60,815 nucleotides of DNA, taken from contig LFFE01000020.1 of the NCBI GenBank assembly GCA_001510385.1, positions 1 through 60,815 of the forward strand. The letters are read 5' to 3'. Every line of letters starts with the position of its first letter. Positions within the stretch are counted from its first letter, which is position 1. The stretch comes from Actinobacteria bacterium casp-actino5. Lineage in GTDB: Bacteria; Actinomycetota; Acidimicrobiia; Acidimicrobiales; Ilumatobacteraceae. This document shows, piece by piece, positions 26,303 to 34,631 of the stretch. A model generated the notes under the pieces. It ran no database searches. It was not told the DNA's origin and worked only from the letters and a program-made list of their open reading frames with translations. The position numbers and the translations under genes were made by a program.

Positions 26303-27586
26303 CTACAGGTTGTCGATGATGACTTCAGCGATGTCGATGGCAAGCGTCTCGATGTCTGGGTCAATCGGTATGAGGTTTGCTGACACAGCGATCGTGAGGT
26401 CCAGTGCTGGCATATATGCGGCGTGAGACCTGAAACCAGGGACGCCACCACCATGTGAATATGTCTCGATGCCGTTGACCTCACTCACCGTGATACCGAG
26501 TCCGTAGTTTGAGAACTCCGATGGAGTCACAAACTGGTTGAGCATGTTGTCGCTGAGCGCTGACGTGAACTCGCTGCGGAACACCCGCGCGAGGTCTTCT
26601 GCTTGCGCTTCAATGCCGCCCCCTGTCCAGCCAGCTGATCGAAGTACCTCTTGCGGGATGACGCTGATGTTGTAGTACGCGCCAACGGTTGCTTCAGCAG
26701 AGAACGCTGCAAAGCCAGGCACAAAATCGAGTGCTGTTTTGAGCTCTCCACGTACATACCCCGAGACCGTGTCGTTCGGAGGAGACTCCTGCGGGGCGAG
26801 GTACACCTCGGTGGCGCCAGCGGGATCAAACAAGCGGTTTCGCAGTTCGATATGGGCTGGGTTGCCAGTTACTTCTTCGATGACGAGTCCAGCGATAATG
26901 TGGCCGACGGTGTTGTACTCGTAGTCGGTGCCTGGTTCGTATTGGGGACCGCGATCAACCGCCCACGCAATGATTTCTTCCGGCTCGAACGGTGTTGCGA
27001 GCCGCACACTGGCGAGTGCGTAGAAGCCAAGATCGAAGGCGAATTCGGCAAACCCATCGGTGTGCTGCAGGATCTGTCTGATCGTGATGGCATCGCCGTA
27101 ATCGACGCCGTCGAGTTCGTAGCCAGCTGCCCACCCAGATCCGAGATATGTCGACACCGACGCGTCGAGATCAACAAGACCTTCCTCAACGAGTTGGAGC
27201 ATGACAACCGAGGTCATGGTTTTTGTGATCGATCCCCAGCGAAAATAGTCAGAAGTGCTCACTGTCTCTGACCCGCGAGCCTCGCGAACTCCACGAGCAA
27301 TGTTGATCGCTTCGATCTCACCGTTGCTTGACGGCTGAAGAATTGACACGGTGACTCCGGGAGTCAGTGTGGTCGCAAGGAACTCATCAATGACTGCATT
27401 GATGCGCGCTTCGATGTCGTCGACTGCGAGCGTTGTTGTCGTTGCAACTTCGGTTGTCGTTGTCGTGTCTTCGGCAACCGAAGTTGTGGTCTCAATCGCT
27501 GTAGGGGCCGCAACAGACGTTGAACTATCGGTCTCTTGAGTTGGTGTTGCGCTCGAACATGCGACGAGGGCAGAAGTAATAAGCAA
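26303..27586 (-). CDS. Beta-lactamase-family serine hydrolase, lipoprotein-like
   Basis: About 427 aa. The class C beta-lactamase/DD-peptidase motifs are present: the SxxK nucleophile in WGSITKTMTS (about residue 110), YEYNTVGH (YxN, about residue 225) and HGGGVPG near the C-terminus (replaces KTG). LVAC at the start is a plausible lipobox, followed by a Thr/Ser-rich linker, so the enzyme is likely surface-anchored. The start is doubtful: TTG at 27586 gives a very short signal, and the frame reads on upstream without ATG or GTG as far as the enoyl-CoA hydratase stop. A sequencing error or rare start is possible. Role probably esterase or peptidase. Confidence 0.82.
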   Translation of the reverse strand: MLITSALVACSSATPTQETDSSTSVAAPTAIETTTSVAEDTTTTTEVATTTTLAVDDIEARINAVIDEFLATTLTPGVTVSILQPSSNGEIEAINIARGVREARGSETVSTSDYFRWGSITKTMTSVVMLQLVEEGLVDLDASVSTYLGSGWAAGYELDGVDYGDAITIRQILQHTDGFAEFAFDLGFYALASVRLATPFEPEEIIAWAVDRGPQYEPGTDYEYNTVGHIIAGLVIEEVTGNPAHIELRNRLFDPAGATEVYLAPQESPPNDTVSGYVRGELKTALDFVPGFAAFSAEATVGAYYNISVIPQEVLRSAGWTGGGIEAQAEDLARVFRSEFTSALSDNMLNQFVTPSEFSNYGLGITVSEVNGIETYSHGGGVPGFRSHAAYMPALDLTIAVSANLIPIDPDIETLAIDIAEVIIDNL

Positions 27587-27648
27587 CCCGCCGAGCAGGC
27601 GAGGAAGCGTTCGTGGGCTTGTTCTGATAAATGATTGTCGAATTCGAG

Positions 27649-28470
27649 TTAGCGCCCGGTGTAGTCAGGGGTTCGCTTGTCAAAGAATGCTGCAACAGCT
27701 TCGCGGTGGTCGGCGGTCGCCATGGTGCGCACCATGGCGGTGGCCTCGGCCTCGAGGCTAGTTGCCAGGTCAGCATCGAACGATCGCTGGATATTTTCTT
27801 TCTGCATCCGCATCGCGATGGGTGAGCGGGCAGCCAGTTCGTTGCAGAAAGCCAGTGCAGCGTTCTCAAACTCATCATCGGGGAACATTCGGTTGATGAG
27901 GCCGAGATTGAGCGCCTCAGTGGCAGTCACTCGTGGTGACAAGAACATAAATTCTTTGGCTTTTGCTTCGCCAATCAGTCGAGGAAGGAACCATGAACTG
28001 CCAAAGTCACCGCTTGCACCAATGGTTGAGAATGCCGAAACGAAGATGGCACTTTCTTTCGCAACGCGGAAGTCTGCGGCAAGCGCTATTGAAAATCCTG
28101 CACCTGCGGCCGGCCCTGGAATCGCTGCGACGACTGGCTTCGGAAGTTTGCGAAAGGCACCTGACACCCACATTTGAATTTGGCGAAGGCGGTCGAGGCT
28201 TTGCTCAGGGGTGACGGGTTGACCCTCACCGGCATGGCTTTCTCTAAAACCTTTGACGTCTCCGCCTGAGCAAAATGCGCCACCCTCGCCGGTCACCATG
28301 AGCACGCGGATGTCGTTGTTCGCAGCAACTTGAGGCAGAGCAGTGTTGAACCCGTGATAGATCTCATCGCTGAGAGCATTTCGTGACTCTGGACGGTTAA
28401 ACGACAGTACGGCAACATTGCCGTGAATGCGGCCGAGCAGTTTGTCGGTTCCGGTATCAAGTTCGGTCAT
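27649..28470 (-). CDS. Enoyl-CoA hydratase/isomerase family protein
   Basis: 273 aa crotonase. GGAFCSGGDVKGF (about residues 62-74) and PGPAAGAGFSIALAADFRVA (about 115-134) form the oxyanion hole, and the C-terminal FFDKRTPDYTGR is the usual end of the family. The oxyanion-hole glycines are intact. It lies 62 bp before the serine hydrolase on the same strand and 69 bp after the molybdoenzyme gene. Substrate not predictable; fatty acid or aromatic-acid oxidation is the usual context. Confidence 0.9.
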   Translation of the reverse strand: MTELDTGTDKLLGRIHGNVAVLSFNRPESRNALSDEIYHGFNTALPQVAANNDIRVLMVTGEGGAFCSGGDVKGFRESHAGEGQPVTPEQSLDRLRQIQMWVSGAFRKLPKPVVAAIPGPAAGAGFSIALAADFRVAKESAIFVSAFSTIGASGDFGSSWFLPRLIGEAKAKEFMFLSPRVTATEALNLGLINRMFPDDEFENAALAFCNELAARSPIAMRMQKENIQRSFDADLATSLEAEATAMVRTMATADHREAVAAFFDKRTPDYTGR

Positions 28471-28539
28471 CGGTTTCCCCCGTTCAATTTGGACTCCTTC
28501 ACTTTTGCATCAGTTGTGCTGATACAGCGAGGCGAGCGC

Positions 28540-30081
28540 TTATCCCACGGTGACCCTTCGGCGGTGATATCCGGTTGCTCCATCAGGTGCAACCGATCGC
28601 GGGGTTTCGTCTTGGGCGTTTCCGTCGTTGTCGATCGCACGCACCCTGATGATGTGATCACCGTTTGTCGCGTGCCACGGAAGGTGCCATTGCACCCATG
28701 TGTTGTCATTCGAGTGATCTCCGAGCTCGGCGGATTGCCAGGGGCCATCATTGATGGATACCTCGACTCGAGAAATGCCGATCGAGGGGGACAATGCGAT
28801 TCCAGCGATTGGCGTGACACCGGCTGAGATCGATGATCGTTGCGGTACGTCAATACGAGAGGTGAGTTTGACCGGGGCTTCTTTTGACCACCCGCGTGGG
28901 ATCCAGTATCCATCGGTGGCTTCCCACGTAGTGAGTTCGATTCTTGAGAGCCATTTCGTCGCTGAGACGTATCCGAACAGGCCTGAGACGATGAGGCGAG
29001 CGGGAAATCCATGTCGCTGTGGAAGCGGTGTTCCATTCATTGCGGTGGCGATGAGAGCGACACGTCCATCGAGAGCGGTCGCAGTTGGCATGCCGGCGGT
29101 AAATCCATCAACCGAGTGACCAACAATTTGTGATGCTCCCTGTTGGATTCCCGCCCGGTCGAGAACGTCGGCGAGACGAACTCCTTGCCAAGTCGCATTT
29201 CCAACGAGGTTGCCGCCAACCTCATTCGACACACACGCGATGGTGACGGTTTCAACCTCAGTTGATGCCTCGATGAGGTCTTGGTAGGTCAATGTTTGTG
29301 GTCGGTCAACCATTCCGTCGATGGTGAGTGACCACGTGGATGGGTCAACTTTCGGAATGACGAGGGCGGTGTCGATTCGGTAGAAGTCGCTATTGGGCGT
29401 AATGAATGGTGTGATGCCATCGATGCCATCGAGGGTGTTTTCGATTGGCGGGGTACTTGTTGATGGTGTGGGCAGTGGCGCAGTAACGGCTGGTTCAGAG
29501 TTGAGCGAGCGTCGGCGAACAGTCGTCGCAAGAGCCGTGGCCCCGGCTGTCCCGGCAATGGCTGAACCCGCTACCAACATGAACTGGCGTCGATTGCCGA
29601 GTGCCTCTCCTGGGCGTTCGAATGAGGGCTCTTTATCGGATGTTGCTGGTGTGGTGATGCGTAAGAGGTGCCGATGAAGCACCAATCCGGTCACCAGCCC
29701 AGCGGTGATGGCGATGACACCAAGGGGAGCATTGCTGAGAGGTCGCGTCAGAAATGCTGCGAGCCCCACTACACCGATGACGGCAACGAGAAGCGTGAAG
29801 TTTCGCCGGGAGCGCTTGGGAGAAGATGACGCTGCCGTTGCAAGCCCAATGATGACGAGCCAAGTTCCGATGATGAGAGCGGATTTGTGGTGAGTGCCGA
29901 AGACGGCTACCGCTACGTCTTTGAGTGTTGCGGCGAACCGGTCGATGAATGTCAGGCCAGCGGCCTCAACAATTGTGGGGGATGTCGAGTCGATTGCGCT
30001 GAGCGACTCTGCGACGCCGAGCGCAGTACATGCAGCGATTGCTCCGGCGATGCCGTGCTGTGAGCGATGTTTACTGGCCAC
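28540..30081 (-). CDS. Membrane-anchored sulfite-oxidase-like molybdopterin oxidoreductase
   Basis: 513 aa from a GTG. The N-terminal 180 residues contain about four membrane segments. The following region has RRQFMLVAGSAIAG, which resembles a second signal/TM. The catalytic domain begins TPFITPNSDFYRIDT (about residue 220) with VTIACVSNEVGGNLVGNATWQGVRLADVL (about 280-307), where the Cys ligates molybdenum, and HGFPARLIVSGLFGYVSATKWLSRIEL (about 365-390). A C-terminal Ig-like dimerisation domain ends the protein. This is the architecture of YedY/SorA-related extracytoplasmic molybdoenzymes. Its partner cytochrome is not next to it. Sulfite oxidation is possible but unproven. Confidence 0.87.
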   Translation of the reverse strand: MASKHRSQHGIAGAIAACTALGVAESLSAIDSTSPTIVEAAGLTFIDRFAATLKDVAVAVFGTHHKSALIIGTWLVIIGLATAASSSPKRSRRNFTLLVAVIGVVGLAAFLTRPLSNAPLGVIAITAGLVTGLVLHRHLLRITTPATSDKEPSFERPGEALGNRRQFMLVAGSAIAGTAGATALATTVRRRSLNSEPAVTAPLPTPSTSTPPIENTLDGIDGITPFITPNSDFYRIDTALVIPKVDPSTWSLTIDGMVDRPQTLTYQDLIEASTEVETVTIACVSNEVGGNLVGNATWQGVRLADVLDRAGIQQGASQIVGHSVDGFTAGMPTATALDGRVALIATAMNGTPLPQRHGFPARLIVSGLFGYVSATKWLSRIELTTWEATDGYWIPRGWSKEAPVKLTSRIDVPQRSSISAGVTPIAGIALSPSIGISRVEVSINDGPWQSAELGDHSNDNTWVQWHLPWHATNGDHIIRVRAIDNDGNAQDETPRSVAPDGATGYHRRRVTVG

Positions 30082-30185
30082 GTCGCTGACGGTAATTCAT
30101 GTTGAGGAGTCGAGCGACTCGTCGTCAATGATTCCATGCTGAGCGCCGTGAAAAACAGGGTGTCTGGATGCGGTAAGTTTCACTT

Positions 30186-30821
30186 GTGACTGAAAAGCGT
30201 TCAGCGAGCGCCGAACGCGGAAGAGTACGTCGAGAAGCAATTCTTGACGCAGCGATGGAGCTGTTTGCTGAACAAGGTTTTGTGCTCACGAGTTTGCCCA
30301 TGATCTCCGAAAGGGTTGGAATTACTCACGCCGGAATTCTTCATCACTTCGGATCAAAAGAAGGCGTGTTACGGGCCTTGCTTGAGCGGGAGGGACCGGT
30401 TCCACATTTTGGCGCGTGGGTGCTCGATATGTCGGGGCTTGATGTCGTCGCCAAACTTCCTGACTACGCCGAAATCGTGATTCAACATCCTCTTGCGATG
30501 GAATGGCAGTTTCAGCTGTTCTGGGAGAATCGTCACGCCTCCGACCCGATGCATGAGGAAGTTCTTCACGACGTTCGAATTCGCAACCACATTGCAGAAG
30601 AGATTCGATCAGTACTTCTGACAAACAACGAAGCTCCAGAGATCGATCTGGAGGCCTTGTCCTACAACATCTTCGCGTTCGTCATCGGCGCTAATTCGCA
30701 GTGGCTTGTTAGCAAGGACGACGAATTGCTACGCCGTTCGTATCGTCGATATACCGATTCAGCGCTGAGGGTGTTGCAGGGCCAATCACCAAACCATGAG
30801 GGTGCACTTCCGCTTGTCTAA
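30186..30821 (+). CDS. TetR/AcrR family transcriptional regulator
   Basis: 211 aa from GTG. The N-terminal helix-turn-helix RREAILDAAMELFAEQGFVLTSLPMISERVGITHAGILHHFGSKEGVL (about residues 15-62) is a textbook TetR DNA-binding domain, followed by an all-helical ligand domain. It is divergent from the molybdoenzyme (104-bp gap, no obvious palindrome seen) and convergent to the TIGR03792 gene. It may control the molybdoenzyme or itself; the ligand is unknown. Confidence 0.9.
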   Translation: MTEKRSASAERGRVRREAILDAAMELFAEQGFVLTSLPMISERVGITHAGILHHFGSKEGVLRALLEREGPVPHFGAWVLDMSGLDVVAKLPDYAEIVIQHPLAMEWQFQLFWENRHASDPMHEEVLHDVRIRNHIAEEIRSVLLTNNEAPEIDLEALSYNIFAFVIGANSQWLVSKDDELLRRSYRRYTDSALRVLQGQSPNHEGALPLV

Positions 30822-30832
30822 ACAGCGACGAC

Positions 30833-31228
30833 TCAGTCGACTCGCTGAAACCGGCTGACGAGATGAATTCCGTGGTTGCTCTCTTCGTGGGGCGCAGCAA
30901 CAAGTTCGACGTGGTGAGGAAATCGGCGATCGAACTCCGCTTGGAGTGCCGCTTGAATTGACGGTTCGCCAACTCGTTTCCAGTCATCGAGTGACTCCCA
31001 CACGAACGTCAATGTGATCTCACCGGGTTTGCTGTCATCGGTCCAGACCTCCTTTGATCGAAATGGAATGCGATCAAACCCGGGCAGTAACGCCTCGCCG
31101 AGGGTCCACACCTCGTGATCCACAGCGATGAATTCGTCGACGTGTTCTGGAGCAACCCGAAAGACGAGCACTTCCACTGGGAGTTGCTCACCTGTGCTGT
31201 AGGTAAAAGATGGTTTTACTGACGACAT
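30833..31228 (-). CDS. TIGR03792 family protein
   Basis: 131 aa from the ATG at 31228. The longer frame to 31354 adds unconserved residues and overlaps the promoter region of the divergent amidohydrolase. It has the family pattern LPVEVLVFRVAPEHVDEFIAVDHEVWTLGEALLPGF and PGEITLTFVWESLDDWKRV, a ferredoxin-like alpha/beta fold. Members are uncharacterised and are often seen in cyanobacteria and actinobacteria. It converges on the TetR gene (11-bp gap). Confidence 0.78.
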   Translation of the reverse strand: MSSVKPSFTYSTGEQLPVEVLVFRVAPEHVDEFIAVDHEVWTLGEALLPGFDRIPFRSKEVWTDDSKPGEITLTFVWESLDDWKRVGEPSIQAALQAEFDRRFPHHVELVAAPHEESNHGIHLVSRFQRVD

Positions 31229-31335
31229 CCGTCTCGTCCTTCGGGTGATGTATTCGGTCACTGCATCATCACACACGAAGAAGTTGTGAGGCCATCTCCG
31301 CGTCGTTAGGTGGGGGCAGCTGCGGCAAGACTGGT

Positions 31336-32553
31336 GTGATGGCCTACAACTCAACCGGACTTGTTGTTCATGATGCTGACGCTCACATTATGGAGACCCC
31401 AACCTGGCTTCGAGATCATGCTGACCCAGCATTTCGAGACCGTATTGATGCGCTGACCTATCCCGGTGGAAACGAACTGCAGCAATCGGCGGTCGAGTTC
31501 GAAGCACAAGATGACCTCGAAGCTGGTTTTGAGCGCCTTACCAAACGACACCAGTCACCCGACTACATTGCCGCTGAAGAAGCAGAGATCATGCTGCGCA
31601 AGAACTATGCAGCCACCGGATCATTCATCCCTGAAGATCGCCCTCGTGCGCTCGACATATTGGGTTTTGCCAGCCAACTTGTGTTCAACACGTTCTACAA
31701 CAGCCGACTATGCGAGTGGGAACACTCTGGCGATATGGAATTCGCAATTGGTACTGCCCGCGCGCACAATCGCGGCCTCGCTGAGTTCTGCTCGGTTGAC
31801 CGTCGTTTGCTCTCAACGTTGTATGTGCCACTTGCTGACATTGACCGTGCACCGGCTCTTGCCGAAGAAGCGATTGAGATGGGTGCAGGGGCATTGCTGA
31901 TTGCATCTGCCTGCCCTCCCGGTCACTCTCCAAGCCACGTGGGGCTTGACCCGGTGTGGTCGATGGCCGCCGATGCTGGCGTGCCAGTGGTCTTTCATGT
32001 CGGTGGAACAGGTGAATTGCTCGACCCGAACTATTTCAACAACGGTTTGCCAGTGCCGCCGGATTTCCATGGCGGTGAAGAGAATTTCCGGTCGGTTGAC
32101 TACATGGCGATTCCGGTGCAGCCCGCTCAGACCCTCGCAACCATGATCTTCGACGGAGTGTTCGAGCGGTTCCCTGAACTGCGTGTCGGGGTTATTGAAC
32201 AGGGTGCGATTTGGGTGCCGTCGTGGATGCGCCAAATGGAATCTGCGATCGATGCATTCGCCCGACATGAGGAGCGTTTGCAGAAGTTGTCACTTCGGCC
32301 GAGCGAGTACGTCCGCCGTCAGATGAAGTTCACCCCGTATCCGACCGAAGACGTCGGCTGGATCGTCGAACAGGCAGGGTCTGAAGTCGTGTTGTTCTCG
32401 TCTGACTACCCACATGTCGAAGGTGGACGTCGACCGATTGAGCGGTTTGAGCGATCGCTTGAGAATTGCTCTGACGAGATTCGCCAGCGTTTTTATCATG
32501 ACAACTTTGATGAATTGATGGGTGGTCGCCTCGGTTCGTTACTTGCTGCGTAA
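31336..32553 (+). CDS. Amidohydrolase family protein (metal-dependent TIM barrel)
   Basis: 405 aa. GLVVHDADAHIMETPTWL (about residues 8-25) has the D-x-H entry of the amidohydrolase-2 family. VVFHVGGTGE (about 216-225) and VVLFSSDYPHVEGGRRPIERFE near the C-terminus (SSDYPH metal aspartate and histidine) complete the site. The family includes ACMSD-like decarboxylases and hydrolases for aromatic compounds. GTG at 31336 or ATG at 31339 starts. It is transcribed away from the TIGR03792 gene. Confidence 0.88.
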   Translation: MMAYNSTGLVVHDADAHIMETPTWLRDHADPAFRDRIDALTYPGGNELQQSAVEFEAQDDLEAGFERLTKRHQSPDYIAAEEAEIMLRKNYAATGSFIPEDRPRALDILGFASQLVFNTFYNSRLCEWEHSGDMEFAIGTARAHNRGLAEFCSVDRRLLSTLYVPLADIDRAPALAEEAIEMGAGALLIASACPPGHSPSHVGLDPVWSMAADAGVPVVFHVGGTGELLDPNYFNNGLPVPPDFHGGEENFRSVDYMAIPVQPAQTLATMIFDGVFERFPELRVGVIEQGAIWVPSWMRQMESAIDAFARHEERLQKLSLRPSEYVRRQMKFTPYPTEDVGWIVEQAGSEVVLFSSDYPHVEGGRRPIERFERSLENCSDEIRQRFYHDNFDELMGGRLGSLLAA

Positions 32554-32591
32554 GTCAACTCGGAGTTATTCACGTTCGCATTGAGTGGTAT

Positions 32592-34565
32592 TCACTGAGT
32601 GACCCACCACGGGATCTCGATGTGGAGATCACCGAAGAGATCTGATGAGACGACGATTGGCCGGCCGATGTCATCGATGGTGAATCGCGGTGAGATGCCG
32701 TCGATGTTGTCGGTGTCGATCACGGTAGTGACTGCTGAGGTGCTGCAACCGCTTGGGTGGCAGAGGCCAATTCCGAGATCATCAGTCGTTGTCGTGTAGG
32801 TGACGATGGGCTGGCCGGCATGGCCGAGTTGGACATCAAGGGTGCCAATGCGTGGAACGGCATTCGTTGCAATACTGTTGGTGATGAGGGCGAAGCATGA
32901 TGCATCTCGACACTCCGTGATGAGTAACGACGCTCCATCGAGATGAGCAACAAGGGGAGTGCCAGCAGGAGTCATCGCGACCTTCGGATTCCAACCCACA
33001 TCTCCACCAGCGCTCGATCGCAGCACGACAACACGTTCATCAGCGCCGACACATGCGATGTCGTTACACGAAATGAGTTGCACCTCGCTCGCCGTGACTG
33101 ATGCGCCTGCGTGAGTTCGAACCTGATGAGCGAGAACTGGAAACCCATCGAGGCCAAGTGAGATCGACGGCATAAAGCCCGCCGCAATCTCAGATGACGC
33201 GTTGCCCACTGCAGCACTTGAATGAATCGGGCTCAAGGTTTCAGTTCCCGCACATGCGCGGTCATTGCAGGTGAGCACGCGCAGGTGCCCGACGAGCGGC
33301 AAGTTGTTCTCGTCGTGCGACTGGTGAGCAATCACCGGAAAGCCGTTGCGTCCGATGATGATGTCGGGAGTAATGCCATCGACATCAGGGGTGGCGATCG
33401 ATGTGGTGGTTGACGACTGACATGCATCGTCATCGCACGCAGTCACCATCAGGTCAGCATCGGTGAGATTGCGATGGGCGATCACCGGGTTGCCGTCAAT
33501 TCCGATGGTCACCGATGGTGAATTGCCGATGGTGTCGCCACCTGGGTCGCTAATCGTGGTTGACGTTGACGTGGTGCATAGGCGATCGGCGCAGTCGATG
33601 ACGACAAGATTGCCTCCGGCAGTTGCCGACACGATGACGGGAAGGCCTGAAAGGCGACGAGCGATATCGCTGCCATTTGAGACAACGCCACTCATGGTTG
33701 CTGACGACGGTGCCGAAATCCGATGAGGCGAGGCGCTGGTGTTCTGGTCGCGCTCAAGTTGTGCGGCGTGTTCGACAAGAGTCGATTCGACCGTAGCAAG
33801 ATCTGACGAAAGATTGGCGAGCGTTGACGCGTGTTCAGCCGACTCCGACACGAGGGAATCGAATGATTCACTCACCTCGCCGAGATCGGATTCGATTGCT
33901 TCGACGCGTTCGGCTGTGATCGCATCGAGCGAGATCTCATCGACCCGTTCAGACAGCGTTGCCAGGAGGTCGGCATCGGCCTTGTCATCAAGAAGGCTGT
34001 CGATATCGCTGTCTGAGTACCGAGAGCTCGGCGATTCCCCTTGCGGGCTGTCAGAAAGTGGAATGAAATATCCGTTGAGGTCTGCGAGTAAATGCGCTGA
34101 TCCATACACCGCGAAGCAGACACGGCCATCGGGCGACAACGGAGCAATGACCGCATTTGGGACGGTCTGGCCTGTCCTGAAGTTGATATTGGAGGTATTG
34201 GGTGTCGCAACATCACATGGATGGACAGTCACAAATCCAAACCCGTTCCGGTCGATTCCGTCTACTGCAGTGACATTCAGACTCACCGCTGTGGCAGCCG
34301 CTGGAACCAGTTCAATGATGCGACCATTTGGAAGCGCAATTTGTTCGGTGAGGCGCATCTCGATCAGGCCAGTCCGGTCGGTCACGCGCGTGTCGGTGAC
34401 GCGGGTATCGAGCACTCGTATTGGTTCGATAGCAACAAATGAGGTTGGGGTTGCCGTAGCGGCTGCATCTGCACGACGCAGTTCGCTTAATCCGCTCAAC
34501 GCGGCAATGCAGATTCCGACCGCTACCCAACCAAGGCGCCGTCTGGTTGACGAAAATAGTGACAT
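32592..34565 (-). CDS. Exported cysteine-repeat protein with N-terminal PRL-type surface domain
   Basis: 657 aa. A signal peptide (about residues 1-35, ends ADAA) leads into a domain with FVAIEPIRVLDTR and INFRTGQTVPNAVIAPL (about 40-170), common in surface proteins of Acidimicrobiia. Then a heptad-like coiled-coil (about residues 185-270) and a propeller-like array (about 290-657) of repeats with the theme GxDGxPVIAH...LxxxxCxDxxC. Six C-x4-C motifs are visible: CADRLC, CDDDAC, CNDRAC, CNDIAC, CRDASC and CHPSGC. The pairs probably form disulfides outside the cell. Function unknown, perhaps adhesion or a structural surface protein. Its 5' leader forms a strong start-codon hairpin (34561-34599). 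Confidence 0.85.
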   Translation of the reverse strand: MSLFSSTRRRLGWVAVGICIAALSGLSELRRADAAATATPTSFVAIEPIRVLDTRVTDTRVTDRTGLIEMRLTEQIALPNGRIIELVPAAATAVSLNVTAVDGIDRNGFGFVTVHPCDVATPNTSNINFRTGQTVPNAVIAPLSPDGRVCFAVYGSAHLLADLNGYFIPLSDSPQGESPSSRYSDSDIDSLLDDKADADLLATLSERVDEISLDAITAERVEAIESDLGEVSESFDSLVSESAEHASTLANLSSDLATVESTLVEHAAQLERDQNTSASPHRISAPSSATMSGVVSNGSDIARRLSGLPVIVSATAGGNLVVIDCADRLCTTSTSTTISDPGGDTIGNSPSVTIGIDGNPVIAHRNLTDADLMVTACDDDACQSSTTTSIATPDVDGITPDIIIGRNGFPVIAHQSHDENNLPLVGHLRVLTCNDRACAGTETLSPIHSSAAVGNASSEIAAGFMPSISLGLDGFPVLAHQVRTHAGASVTASEVQLISCNDIACVGADERVVVLRSSAGGDVGWNPKVAMTPAGTPLVAHLDGASLLITECRDASCFALITNSIATNAVPRIGTLDVQLGHAGQPIVTYTTTTDDLGIGLCHPSGCSTSAVTTVIDTDNIDGISPRFTIDDIGRPIVVSSDLFGDLHIEIPWWVTQ

Positions 34566-34599
34566 CTCTCCTCCTTGTCGTTGTAGGAAGAGAGATGTC
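34561..34599 (-). promoter_or_regulatory. 15-bp hairpin hiding ribosome site and start codon
   Basis: In the leader RNA of the exported repeat protein, GACAUCUCUCUUCCU pairs without gap with AGGAGGAGAGAUGUC (15 bp, one U-G wobble, 9-nt loop). The 3' arm contains the whole AGGAGG Shine-Dalgarno sequence and the AUG at 34565, so the closed form would block translation. A second perfect 6-bp hairpin (34601-34616) lies just upstream. An RNA switch, thermometer or protein-bound regulator is plausible. No known riboswitch class is recognised. Confidence 0.65.
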
Positions 34600-34600
34600 A

Positions 34601-34616
34601 GCGAGACATATCTCGC
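34601..34616 (-). promoter_or_regulatory. Second leader hairpin GCGAGA-loop-TCTCGC
   Basis: A perfect 6-bp stem with a 4-nt loop directly before the 15-bp hairpin and 15 bp after the stop of the upstream gene (34632). On the plus strand it is followed by CGCTTTTT and could act as a terminator there, but no gene ends on that strand. On the minus strand it has no U-tract. Confidence 0.4.
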
Positions 34617-34631
34617 GCTTTTTCTGAAGGA

